From: Variovorax atrisoli 110B
GTDB lineage: Bacteria; Pseudomonadota; Gammaproteobacteria; Burkholderiales; Burkholderiaceae_C
Assembly (NCBI RefSeq): GCF_000382045.1
Contig: NZ_KB907451.1
Location: 62,001 to 126,000 of the forward strand
Direction: 5' to 3'
Length of the DNA: 64,000 nucleotides
Below, piece after piece: positions 16,700 through 24,583 of this stretch. Each line of letters begins with the position of its first letter. The first letter of the stretch is position 1. The position numbers and the translations under genes are program-made. The notes beneath the pieces are model-generated. The model worked only from the letters and a program-made list of their open reading frames with translations, was not told the origin of the DNA and made no database searches.

Positions 16700-17605
16700 T
16701 CAGGCGTCGAACACCATCGAGCGGTGCATCGACACGCCGGCCATCAGCCCGTCCGCGGACGCCAGCGTGGCGTTGGAGAACATCATCGCGAGATCGCCCG
16801 CGCCATAGACGCCGGGCACGGTCGTCATCTTCATCGCATCGACGCGCAGAACCTTGCCCAGCGGGCCGTCGTCGAAGGCGCAGCCCAGCCGTTCGGCCAG
16901 AGGGCTGGCGGGACGTGTGCGCGGCGTCACGTAGAGCGCGTCGATGGGCACCAGCCTGCCGTCGTCGATGCGCACCCCGGCGAGGTCGGCCGCATCGCCT
17001 TCCAGGCCGGCGACGCGGCCGGGCTCGATGGCGACGCCGCGCGCCTGCAGCCTCGCGCGCGCCTCGGCATCCGGCCCTTCGCCGCCGTTGAGGAAGAGCG
17101 TGGTCGGGCCCCATTCGGCGATCAGGAGCGCATGGTCCTGCGGCTGCACGCCGTGGTGATAGAGCACGCCCAGCCGGCGCCCGCCGAACTCGTAGCCGTG
17201 GCAATAAGGACAGTGCAGCACGCTCGCACCCCAGCGTTCGCCCAGGCCCGGAATCTCCGGCAGGCCGTCCTGCACGCCGTGGGACAGCAGCAGCCTGTCG
17301 GCCGAACGGTGCTCGCCGCTGCTCAGCGACACAGTGAAACCACCTGCCTCGTCAGCGCCCGCATCGACGACCGCGGCCTCGACGAATTCGACTGTCGGGT
17401 ACGCGAGCAGCTTCTCGCGCGCGTCCCCGATCATCTTCAACGGCGGCACGCCGTCCTGTCCGAAGAAGCCGTGCGACGCGGCGGCGAAGCGGTTGCGCGG
17501 CGCTCCGGTGTCGACGACGCAGACCTTGCGTCTCGCCCGGGCAAGCTGCATGGCAGCGGAAAGGCCGGCAAAGCTGCCGCCCACGATCAGAGCGTCATGG
17601 CGCAT
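16700..17605 (-). CDS. FAD-dependent disulfide oxidoreductase, thioredoxin reductase-like
   Basis: 301-residue flavoprotein. The N-terminal FAD-binding motif is [19 protein letters not shown], the redox motif C132-P-Y-C135 lies in [10 protein letters not shown], and the C-terminal FAD segment is GVYGAGDLA. Length and motif order match the thioredoxin reductase fold, but the NADPH-binding GxGxxA/G motif in the middle is not clear. It may therefore be one of the TrxR-like enzymes with an unusual donor or no pyridine-nucleotide activity. It overlaps the Rrf2 regulator by 11 bp and is co-transcribed behind it. Confidence 0.8.
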   Translation of the reverse strand: MRHDALIVGGSFAGLSAAMQLARARRKVCVVDTGAPRNRFAAASHGFFGQDGVPPLKMIGDAREKLLAYPTVEFVEAAVVDAGADEAGGFTVSLSSGEHRSADRLLLSHGVQDGLPEIPGLGERWGASVLHCPYCHGYEFGGRRLGVLYHHGVQPQDHALLIAEWGPTTLFLNGGEGPDAEARARLQARGVAIEPGRVAGLEGDAADLAGVRIDDGRLVPIDALYVTPRTRPASPLAERLGCAFDDGPLGKVLRVDAMKMTTVPGVYGAGDLAMMFSNATLASADGLMAGVSMHRSMVFDA

Positions 17606-18056
17606 GTTCGATGTCCTTCGATGTGAAGCCGCCGCCTGTCATGCGGCGATGAAAGTCCCTGGAGAGATCGGCCAGCGTGATGCTGTTGAAGCGCCTGAGC
17701 AGCAGCGCCTCAGCCTCGTCGCACACGCCGTCGAGCGCCGCGTTCACCGCCTGCTCGACGATGCAGCCGGGGCTCTCGGTGCGGTTGCCCAAGGCCAGCA
17801 GCGCGGGCGCGCCCACCGCGTTGTGGATGTCGCCCAGCGTCACTGCCGACAAGGTGCAAGACAGCACCCAGCCGCCGCCATGCCCCTTGGCCGAACTCAC
17901 GAACCCCGCCTGCCGGAGGCCGGCCATGAGTCGGCGCACGACCACCGGATTGGTCTGCATCGCCACCGCGAGCGACTCGGAGGTGACGGGCGCCTTCATC
18001 TCGGCCATGTGCAGCAGCACGTGGAGGACGGCGGAAAGCTTGCTGTCGCGTTTCAT
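17595..18056 (-). CDS. Rrf2-family transcriptional regulator
   Basis: 153-residue Rrf2 regulator with an N-terminal winged helix ([15 protein letters not shown] and [28 protein letters not shown]) and the Gly-rich wing [12 protein letters not shown]. It lacks the three-cysteine cluster of IscR; scattered cysteines occur as PGC and GVC, so redox sensing is possible but no iron-sulfur site is evident. The start codon is inside a perfect palindrome, which points to autoregulation together with the downstream oxidoreductase. Confidence 0.85.
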   Translation of the reverse strand: MKRDSKLSAVLHVLLHMAEMKAPVTSESLAVAMQTNPVVVRRLMAGLRQAGFVSSAKGHGGGWVLSCTLSAVTLGDIHNAVGAPALLALGNRTESPGCIVEQAVNAALDGVCDEAEALLLRRFNSITLADLSRDFHRRMTGGGFTSKDIEHAP

Positions 18057-18076
18057 GCAACATTATGAGTTGCATG
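18054..18076. promoter_or_regulatory. Rrf2 operator palindrome
   Basis: CATGCAAC (18054-18061) and GTTGCATG (18069-18076) form a perfect 8-bp inverted repeat around a 7-bp centre. The left arm covers the Rrf2 start codon. It is the only strong dyad upstream of the operon and a likely autoregulatory site. Confidence 0.6.
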
Positions 18077-18160
18077 TGTTTGACATGGCACGGTGCAGGG
18101 TCTTGTGCAATCGCTCGCCCATCGGCGGCCACGGAGCCGGGGTGAGAATCGGGCCCGACC

Positions 18161-19306
18161 ATGACACCCGCCCCGACCACCCTGCTCGACGCCGCGCTGC
18201 GCGGCATGCTGCTTGCCCTGTTGCTCGTGCTCGTGCTGGTCCTCGGCCGCGACCGTCCTCGCCTGCTGGCGGCTCGGGCGGGTCTGCTGCTCGCCCTCGG
18301 CCTGTGCATCCAGGTGATCGGCTCTATGCCACTGTTCGAAGCGACGGTGCCTCGGGCGTGGCAATCGCCCTTCGTCGCGATCTCGGTCGGCAACGCGGTG
18401 CTGTTCTGGGTGTTCGTGCGAGCACTCTTCGACGACGACTTCGCGCTGCGGCCGCTTCACATCGCTTCATGGCTGGCAGTGGCGGTATTGGCGGCGTTCA
18501 ACTGCGCGATGGTCGCGGGCAGCGCCTCGGTGGTCGCGCCGATCACCGTGGGTATCCAGCGCGCCGTGCCGCTGGTGTTCGCGGTGCTTGCGGCGATGGC
18601 TGCGGCTTCGCAGTGGCGGGCCGATCTGGTGGAAGGCCGGCGCCGGCTGCGCGTGTTCATCGTGGTGACAGGCGTCGGCTACAGCATCGGGATGCTGGTG
18701 GTGCGGCTGGCCTCCCCGCGCGGACAGCTGTCGGGCCCTTCCGCCACGGCCGACGCAGCGATGCTGCTGCTGATCGTGGCGGTGGTGACATGGCAGATGG
18801 TGCGGCTGGCGGGGTCGGAGTTCTTCCCGGCGGCACAGGCACCGGCCGTGATTCCGCCGGTGATGCCGGGCGGGCCGGCCCAGTCCGCCGAAGAGTCCTC
18901 CAATCCCCGACCCGCCGAGCCGGGGCCCGCTGCCGAACCAGCCTCCGACCCCGCCGAAGACCGCCTCGCCGCATCCCTGCAGCACGCCATGGCGGTCGAG
19001 CACACCTACCGCAGCGAAGACCTCAGCATCGCCACCCTCGCCGCCCGACTTTCGGTGCCCGAGTACCGCCTGCGGCGCCTCATCAATCAGCGGCTGGGCC
19101 ACCGCAATTTCAACGCCTTCGTCAACGGCTTCCGGCTGGCCGAGGCCACGGCGGCGCTGGCCGATTCCTCCAAACGCGAGTTGCCAGTGCTGACCATTGC
19201 ACTGACTGCGGGCTTCCAGTCGATCGGTCCCTTCAACCGCGCCTTCAAGGCCGCCACGGGCCTGACTCCCACCGAGTTCCGCAGGAAGAAGCTGGCCGAA
19301 TCCTGA
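18161..19306 (+). CDS. AraC-family regulator with N-terminal membrane domain
   Basis: 381-residue protein. About seven hydrophobic segments occupy residues 10-225 (for example GMLLALLLVLVLVLG, ASWLAVAVLAAFNCAMV and AAMLLLIVAVVTWQMV). A Pro/Ala/Glu-rich linker then leads to a C-terminal AraC DNA-binding domain with both helix-turn-helices (IATLAARLSVPEYRLRRLIN and VLTIALTAGFQSIGPFNRAF). This design places the DNA-binding part on the cytoplasmic face of the membrane and the sensor in the bilayer. The target is unknown; the downstream secreted hydrolase at 19400 is the nearest candidate. It diverges from Rrf2. Confidence 0.8.
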   Translation: MTPAPTTLLDAALRGMLLALLLVLVLVLGRDRPRLLAARAGLLLALGLCIQVIGSMPLFEATVPRAWQSPFVAISVGNAVLFWVFVRALFDDDFALRPLHIASWLAVAVLAAFNCAMVAGSASVVAPITVGIQRAVPLVFAVLAAMAAASQWRADLVEGRRRLRVFIVVTGVGYSIGMLVVRLASPRGQLSGPSATADAAMLLLIVAVVTWQMVRLAGSEFFPAAQAPAVIPPVMPGGPAQSAEESSNPRPAEPGPAAEPASDPAEDRLAASLQHAMAVEHTYRSEDLSIATLAARLSVPEYRLRRLINQRLGHRNFNAFVNGFRLAEATAALADSSKRELPVLTIALTAGFQSIGPFNRAFKAATGLTPTEFRRKKLAES

Positions 19307-19399
19307 AATCTCTGGCCGAAAACCGGCGCTTGCGGCTTTCGGCAAGACCGGGCGGCAGCACCCCGGCATCGTGCGGGCTCCAAAGGCAAGGAACCAACG

Positions 19400-20437
19400 A
19401 TGCGACGCTCTTCTTCTTCTTTCTTCTTCCTGTTTCTCGCGTTTTTCTGCAGCTGGGCACAGGCCTCGATGGGCCTGGCGGAGCTTCCCGCCGCCCCCGG
19501 GGACGGCCCGGTCACGGTGTTCTACCCATCGTCCGATGCTGCCCAGCCGACCCGCCGCGCCCGGTTCACGCTCGAAGTGGCGGCTGAGGGCACACCAGTG
19601 CCCGGCAACGGCCGGCTGGTGGTCATCTCGCACGGCTCGGGCGGCGCGCCGTGGGTGCACGCCGACATCGCGCGCAGCCTGGTCGAGACTGGCTTCGTCG
19701 TCGCCATGCCGGAACACAAGGCCGACAACTACAAGGACGACAGCGATCCCGGGCCCGACAGCTGGACCATTCGGCCGGCCGAGGTGTCGCGTGCCATCGA
19801 CGCGGTGGTTCGCGACCCGCGCTTCGCGCCGCTGCTTCGGCTGGACAAGGTCGGCATGTACGGCATGTCGGCGGGCGGGCACACCGCACTGAGCCTCGCG
19901 GGCGGGCGCTGGTCTCCGGCCGCGTTCGCCCGGCACTGCGAGGCAAACCTGGTGAACGACTTCCAGTCCTGCGTCGGCCTCGTCACGCGGCTGACCGGCA
20001 GCCCGCTGGACGACATCAAGAAATGGACAGCGCTTTTCGTGATCCGCCGCCGCTTCGGCGACGACGCCGTGGCGCGCGAGCACACCGACCCGCGCATCGC
20101 GGCCATCGTGGCAGGTGTGCCCTCGTCGGCCGATTTCGACATGGGCTCGCTGGCCGATCCGCGCGTGCCGCTGGGCCTCATCACCGCCCGGCAAGACCGC
20201 TGGCTGATTCCGCGCTTCCACAGCGACCGCGTGCTCGCGGCCTGCCTGCCACGCTGTGAGCTGATCGCCGAAATGCCTACCGGCGGCCACGGTGCTCTGC
20301 TGTCGCCGCCCCCGCCAGGGCTGTCAGGCCTCATCGGCGACATGCTCGATGACCCGCCGGGCTTTGACCGCCCGAATGTGTTGCAAGACGTGAACAAGAA
20401 GACAACGGCCTTCTTCCGCACTCATCTGCTGCCTTGA
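19400..20437 (+). CDS. Secreted alpha/beta hydrolase (dienelactone hydrolase-like)
   Basis: 345-residue protein with a signal peptide (hydrophobic FFFLFLAFFCSWAQA), so probably periplasmic or secreted. The alpha/beta hydrolase core has an oxyanion-type VVISHGSGG, the nucleophile elbow YGMSAGG (serine near residue 156), a probable acid Asp in TARQDRWL and a C-terminal histidine in TGGHGAL. It resembles predicted dienelactone hydrolases or platelet-activating-factor acetylhydrolase-like enzymes; the substrate is unknown. It lies 93 bp downstream of the membrane AraC gene, on the same strand. Confidence 0.75.
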   Translation: MRRSSSSFFFLFLAFFCSWAQASMGLAELPAAPGDGPVTVFYPSSDAAQPTRRARFTLEVAAEGTPVPGNGRLVVISHGSGGAPWVHADIARSLVETGFVVAMPEHKADNYKDDSDPGPDSWTIRPAEVSRAIDAVVRDPRFAPLLRLDKVGMYGMSAGGHTALSLAGGRWSPAAFARHCEANLVNDFQSCVGLVTRLTGSPLDDIKKWTALFVIRRRFGDDAVAREHTDPRIAAIVAGVPSSADFDMGSLADPRVPLGLITARQDRWLIPRFHSDRVLAACLPRCELIAEMPTGGHGALLSPPPPGLSGLIGDMLDDPPGFDRPNVLQDVNKKTTAFFRTHLLP

Positions 20438-20623
20438 TGGACGGAACGTTGATCTGGCGCCCTAACGCACGACCCCCCATTTCCGCCGACGGCCGGTTCC
20501 CACGCGCGCAGGCGAACCTGGCGCACATGGCGACAGATCCCGGCGCGGCGATGGTTGCACCCGGATCGATCGAACCCGGTCGGTCCGTGAAACGTGACCA
20601 TGCAACGAAAGGAACAGTCACCC

Positions 20624-21079
20624 ATGAAGCAACAGCATCAACACAAGCGCATCGTCCTCGGCACCCTGCTCGCAGGCCTGCTGGCCGTCGGCGGCGTCGC
20701 CCAGGCGCAAGGCGTCGGGGTCGGCGTCGGGGTCAATGCCGACGTGAATGCCTCGGGCTCCACCGCAGGCACACGCGGCGGTGCGGGTGCGGCAACCGGC
20801 GCCAATGCCGGGGCCAGCGCGAACACGAATGCAGGCAGCGCGGCGAGCGGCGCCACGGGTGCCGTCGGAAATACGGTCGGCGGCGTGCTGGGCGGCGCCA
20901 CCGGTGCCGTCGGCGGAGCGACGAATGCCGTGGGCGGCGTGACCAACACGGTGGGCGGCACGCTCCAGGGCGCGACCGGTGCGGTCGGATCGGCCGGCGG
21001 CGCGGTGAAGGCGCCTGCCGTGGGCGCCAAGGCCCAGGGTCGGGCACAGGGCTCGGGCGCGGTCGACATCAAGAAGTAA
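20624..21079 (+). CDS. Secreted Gly/Ala/Val-rich low-complexity protein
   Basis: 151-residue predicted secreted protein. A signal peptide (IVLGTLLAGLLAVGGVAQAQ) is followed by a mature region built from Ala/Gly/Val/Asn/Thr repeats such as GVGVGVGV and recurring GATGAVGxxxxxVGG units. No enzyme motif or cysteine is present. The ATG at 20624 follows GAAAGGAACAG; an upstream ATG at 20594 would add residues before the signal. Repeats of this sort occur in envelope or matrix-associated proteins. It has its own terminator at 21101 and is otherwise isolated. Confidence 0.65.
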   Translation: MKQQHQHKRIVLGTLLAGLLAVGGVAQAQGVGVGVGVNADVNASGSTAGTRGGAGAATGANAGASANTNAGSAASGATGAVGNTVGGVLGGATGAVGGATNAVGGVTNTVGGTLQGATGAVGSAGGAVKAPAVGAKAQGRAQGSGAVDIKK

Positions 21080-21100
21080 CCGCGACTTCAGCCCGATGAG

Positions 21101-21136
21101 AAAGGCCCGCGGTGCCGGAGCGCCGCGGGCCTTTTT
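21101..21136. terminator. Terminator between low-complexity gene and MaoC-like gene
   Basis: AAAGGCCCGCGG (21101-21112) pairs with CCGCGGGCCTTT, followed by a T tract. It lies between convergent genes and can serve the plus-strand gene ending at 21079 and, less strongly, the minus-strand box operon. Confidence 0.8.
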
Positions 21137-21149
21137 CACGTCGCCTCGA

Positions 21150-21593
21150 TCAGCAGGCAGGCTGGAGCTTGAACAGGCTCGTGACCTCGGCGTCGAGCAC
21201 CATCAGTTCGCGCTGGTTGAAGAGCCGCCAGCGCCAGCGCAGGATACCGAGCGTCGGCCGCTTCTCGGAGCGGCGCACCTCGATCACGTCGGCCACCAGC
21301 CGCAATGCGTCGCCGGGGCGTACCGGGTTGGGCCAGCGCACATGCTCCAGGCCCGGCGACGCGAAGGATTCCGAACCGGCGAGCGCAGCCTCCACCACCA
21401 GCTTCATGGCGATGGAGCAGGTATGCCACCCGCTCGCGATGAGCCCGCCGAAGGGGCTTTCCGCGGCGGCTTGCGCATCGACATGGAACCACTGCGGATC
21501 GTAGGCCTGCGCGAACTGCAGGAGTTCGGCCTCGGAGAGCACATAGGGCCCGGCCTCGATGACCTGGCCCGCGTGGAAGTCGGCGAACTTCAT
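21150..21593 (-). CDS. MaoC-like hotdog dehydratase
   Basis: 147-residue single hotdog-fold protein of the MaoC/R-hydratase type: a FHAGQVIEAGPYVLSE start, then DPQWFHVDAQAAAESPFGGLIASGWHT carrying the Asp and His that form the (R)-enoyl-CoA hydratase active site. It begins 10 bp after the boxA stop on the same strand, so it is the last gene of the boxCBA operon. It could hydrate an unsaturated ring-cleavage acyl-CoA downstream of 3,4-dehydroadipyl-CoA or serve an unrelated acyl-CoA. It is not a standard box gene with a defined step. Confidence 0.75.
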   Translation of the reverse strand: MKFADFHAGQVIEAGPYVLSEAELLQFAQAYDPQWFHVDAQAAAESPFGGLIASGWHTCSIAMKLVVEAALAGSESFASPGLEHVRWPNPVRPGDALRLVADVIEVRRSEKRPTLGILRWRWRLFNQRELMVLDAEVTSLFKLQPAC

Positions 21594-21603
21594 TCGCCGC
21601 GGC

Positions 21604-22890
21604 TCAGTAGGTCTCGAGGTGCAGGCGGCCTTCGCGCTTCAGCGCGGCGCCCACCGTGTCCCAGTCGAGCCCGGCGTCCTTCGCCACGTCGCGCAGTGCG
21701 AGCACCACGCCTTCTTCCATGCTCTTGAGGCCGCACACGTAGAAGTGGCTGGCGCCGTCCTTCAGCAGCGCGGCCAGGTCGGCGGCGCGCTCGCGCATCA
21801 GGTCCTGCACGTAGCGCTTGGGTTGCCCGGGCGTGCGCGAGAACGCGAGGTTGATGTCGATGAAGTCCTTGGGCAGCGACTGCAGCGGGCCGAAGTACGG
21901 CAGCTCCTGCTGCGTGCGCGCGCCGAAGAACAGCAGCAGCTTGCCGCCCTCGAACTTGCCGCTCTTGCGCAGCCGGCGGCGCCACTCGGTCATGGCGCGC
22001 ATGGGCGCGCTGCCGGTACCGGTGCAGATCATCACGATGTGCGACTTGGGGTGGTTCGGCATCAGGAACGAGGAGCCGAAGGGCCCCACCACCTGCACCG
22101 TGTCGCCCACCTTCAGGTCGCACACGTAGTTCGAGCACACGCCGCGCACGGGCGTGCCGTCGTGGTCTTCGGTGACGCGCTTCACGGTGAGCGAGACGTT
22201 GTTGTAGCCGGGCCGCTCGCCGTTGCGCGGGCTGGCCACCGAGTACTGGCGTGCATGGTGGCGCTTGCCCGTGGCGTCGGTGCCTGGCGGCACGATGCCG
22301 ATCGACTGGCCCTCGAGCACCGGGAAAGGCACCACGCCGAAGTCGAGCACGATGTGGTGCGTCTCGCTGTCGAAGCCGGCCTCGGTGCAGTTGAAGTTGC
22401 CCACCACGGTGGCGGTGGTCGGCGTCTTCGGCGGAAAGAGGTTGGTGTAGGCGTGCGCGGCCGACCAGGGCGGCACGGTGGCGCCGTACTGCGCGGAATT
22501 GAAGGCCGGCTCTATCGTTTCGACCGCGGCCTGGGCCTGGGCCTGCGCCTGTGTCTGCGCGGGCACGGCAGCTTCGGCACCCGCCGCGACGCCGGCCGCT
22601 TCGAGTTCCTCCGGCGAGAGCTCTGCGGGCAGCGACTCCCACGTGAACTGCTCCTCGATGGAATACGCGCGTACCAGCGGCATGGTGCGCCAGTTGTCGA
22701 TCGAGCCCGTGGGGCACGGCGAGATGCAGGCCATGCAGCCGTTGCAGACGTCGGCACGCACGACGTAGTTGTTGTCGTCGTGCGTGATCGCGTTGACGGG
22801 GCAGGTGGCCTCGCAGGTGTTGCAGCGGATGCAGATCTCGGGGTCGATCAGGTGCTGCTTGATGACTCCGGCTTCGACGGCCATGTCCAT
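21604..22890 (-). CDS. boxA: Benzoyl-CoA oxygenase reductase component BoxA
   Basis: 428-residue NADPH-dependent flavoprotein that supplies electrons to BoxB for benzoyl-CoA 2,3-epoxidation. Two [4Fe-4S] ferredoxin motifs lie at the N-terminus (C20, C23, C26, C30 and C49, C52, C55, C59). An Ala/Gln-rich linker leads to a ferredoxin-NADP reductase-type domain with an FAD-binding [15 protein letters not shown] segment and the NADPH motif [14 protein letters not shown]. The C-terminal EGRLHLETY ends in the aromatic residue typical of FNR proteins. It follows boxB after a 128-bp gap that is mostly a palindromic repeat. Confidence 0.93.
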   Translation of the reverse strand: MDMAVEAGVIKQHLIDPEICIRCNTCEATCPVNAITHDDNNYVVRADVCNGCMACISPCPTGSIDNWRTMPLVRAYSIEEQFTWESLPAELSPEELEAAGVAAGAEAAVPAQTQAQAQAQAAVETIEPAFNSAQYGATVPPWSAAHAYTNLFPPKTPTTATVVGNFNCTEAGFDSETHHIVLDFGVVPFPVLEGQSIGIVPPGTDATGKRHHARQYSVASPRNGERPGYNNVSLTVKRVTEDHDGTPVRGVCSNYVCDLKVGDTVQVVGPFGSSFLMPNHPKSHIVMICTGTGSAPMRAMTEWRRRLRKSGKFEGGKLLLFFGARTQQELPYFGPLQSLPKDFIDINLAFSRTPGQPKRYVQDLMRERAADLAALLKDGASHFYVCGLKSMEEGVVLALRDVAKDAGLDWDTVGAALKREGRLHLETY

Positions 22891-22905
22891 GTTGTTCTCC
22901 TAGAG

Positions 22906-23002
22906 CCCTCCCCCTCCGGGGGAGAGTTGGGTGGGGGCACGCGGCGTTGTCGTGGTCGCGCTGCTTGCCCCCATCCCTGCCTTCCCCAGAGGGGGAAGGA
23001 GC
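22906..23002. repeat. Intergenic palindromic repeat family 1, copy a
   Basis: Copy of a roughly 100-bp dyad: CTCCCCC/GGGGGAG hairpin, TGGGTGGGGGCA, a variable centre, TGCCCCCATCCC, then CTTCCCC/GGGGAAGGAGC. It fills most of the boxB-boxA junction. Related copies are at 31185 and 35284. Confidence 0.8.
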
Positions 23003-23018
23003 GATACCCAGATACCAA

Positions 23019-24446
23019 TCAGCCGAAGCGGACGTACTCGAAATCCACCGGCTGGCGGTTGATGCCCATCACCGGCGGCGAGATCCAGCCGGCGAACTTG
23101 CCCGGTTCCACCACGCGGCCCATCAACGATGCCACGAAAGCGAAGTCTTCGGCACTGGGCAACCACTCGTCGCGCTTGGCGGCCCATTCCATGTCGTTCA
23201 CCACGCGGCCTTCCGGCGACATCTTGATGCCGGCGAGCGCGCCGATCTGGCGGTTGAACGCCTTGTGCGGCACCACCAGGCGCGTCGGGATGCCGGCCTT
23301 CTCCAGCACCTTGTTCCAGCGGCCCACGCCGGCCACCGAGTCCTTGATGAAGTCGTCGCGCAGCACTTCGTTGAGCGCGTTGAGCATCGGCACGTCCTTC
23401 TCGACGAGCTGGCCGTTCTGCACCTCGAGCACCTTGTAGGTCTGGCCCTTGAGAACGTGGTCGTCGGTGCGCTTGCCCTCTTCGTAGCGGCCCTTCAGGC
23501 CCGAACTGTAGAAGGTGGCGGCGTTGCTCGACTGGTCGGCGCCGAACAGGTCGATGGTCACGCTGTAGTGGAAGTTCAGGTAGCGCTGGATGGTCCCCAG
23601 GTCGATGGCGCCGGCGGCACGCACCTTCTGCGGGTCGTCGGTCTTGAGCTCGTTCATGACCTGCGCGGTGCGCGCGATGACGCGCGACACGCCGCTCTCG
23701 CCCACGAACATGTGATGCGCTTCCTCGGTCAGCATGAACTTCGTGGTGCGCGCCAGCGGGTCGAAGGCGCTCTCGGCCAGCGCCGACAGCTGGAACTTGC
23801 CGTCGCGGTCGGTGAAGTACGTGAACATGAAGAACGCGAGCCAGTCGGGCGTGCGCTCGTTGAATGCGCCCAGGATGCGCGGGTTGTTCTCGTCGCCCGA
23901 GGTGCGCTGCAGGAGGGCCTCGGCCTCTTCGCGGCCGTCGCGGCCGAAGTGCTTGTGCAGCAGGTAGACCATGGCCCACAGGTGGCGGCCCTCTTCCACG
24001 TTGATCTGAAACAGGTTGCGCAGGTCGTACATGCTGGGCGCGGTCAGGCCCAGGTGGCGCTGCTGCTCCACCGACGCGGGCTCGGTGTCGCCCTGAGTCA
24101 CGATGATGCGGCGCAGGTTGGCGCGGTGCTCGCCCGGCACGTCCTGCCAGGCCTTCTCGCCCTTGTGGTCGCCGAAGTGGATCTCGCGGTTGGAATCGCC
24201 GGGGTTCAGGAAGATGCCCCAGCGGTAGTCGCGCATCTTCACGTGGCCGAACTGGGCCCAGCCCTGCGGATCGACGCTCACGGCCGTGCGCAGATAGACC
24301 TCGTGGTTGGTGGAGCCCTCGGGGCCCACGTCGTCCCACCAGTTGATGAAGTTCGGCTGCCAGCCTTCGAGCGCGCGCTGCAGCGTGCGGTCTTCGCCGA
24401 GGTTGACGTTGTTGGGGATCTTCTCGCTGTAGTTGATCGTGCTCAT
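23019..24446 (-). CDS. boxB: Benzoyl-CoA 2,3-epoxidase BoxB
   Basis: 475-residue diiron oxygenase that inserts one oxygen of O2 into benzoyl-CoA to give 2,3-epoxybenzoyl-CoA. The two ExxH iron ligand pairs are visible at E152/H155 (VEEGRHLWAM) and E242/H245 (TEEAHHMFVGE), offset by two from the described Azoarcus enzyme. Length and the ends (INYSEKIPNNVNL and GINRQPVDFEYVRFG) match the family along the whole protein. It is the second gene of the box operon, between boxC and boxA. Confidence 0.95.
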   Translation of the reverse strand: MSTINYSEKIPNNVNLGEDRTLQRALEGWQPNFINWWDDVGPEGSTNHEVYLRTAVSVDPQGWAQFGHVKMRDYRWGIFLNPGDSNREIHFGDHKGEKAWQDVPGEHRANLRRIIVTQGDTEPASVEQQRHLGLTAPSMYDLRNLFQINVEEGRHLWAMVYLLHKHFGRDGREEAEALLQRTSGDENNPRILGAFNERTPDWLAFFMFTYFTDRDGKFQLSALAESAFDPLARTTKFMLTEEAHHMFVGESGVSRVIARTAQVMNELKTDDPQKVRAAGAIDLGTIQRYLNFHYSVTIDLFGADQSSNAATFYSSGLKGRYEEGKRTDDHVLKGQTYKVLEVQNGQLVEKDVPMLNALNEVLRDDFIKDSVAGVGRWNKVLEKAGIPTRLVVPHKAFNRQIGALAGIKMSPEGRVVNDMEWAAKRDEWLPSAEDFAFVASLMGRVVEPGKFAGWISPPVMGINRQPVDFEYVRFG

Positions 24447-24498
24447 GGCGAAACCTTTATCGAGTGGTTGCTGGAGAGATGTCTGTTCAAGAAACGCT

Positions 24499-24583
24499 GC
24501 GGAACCGGCTTTGCCGGACCGCTAGCGTTGCCCCCTGGAAGGGGGTTGGCGAAGCGACACGAAGTGCGCGAAGCCTGGGGGTC
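24499..24583. repeat. Intergenic repeat family 2, copy a
   Basis: Repeat of about 85 bp: GGAACCGGCTTTGCCGG, then GCCCCCTGGAAGGGGG, TTGGCGAAGCG-ACGAAGTG and a closing GAAGCCTGGGGGT. It occupies the boxC-boxB junction and reaches the boxC stop codon. Other copies are at 33300 (inverted) and 54014, with a divergent one at 36140. Confidence 0.8.
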
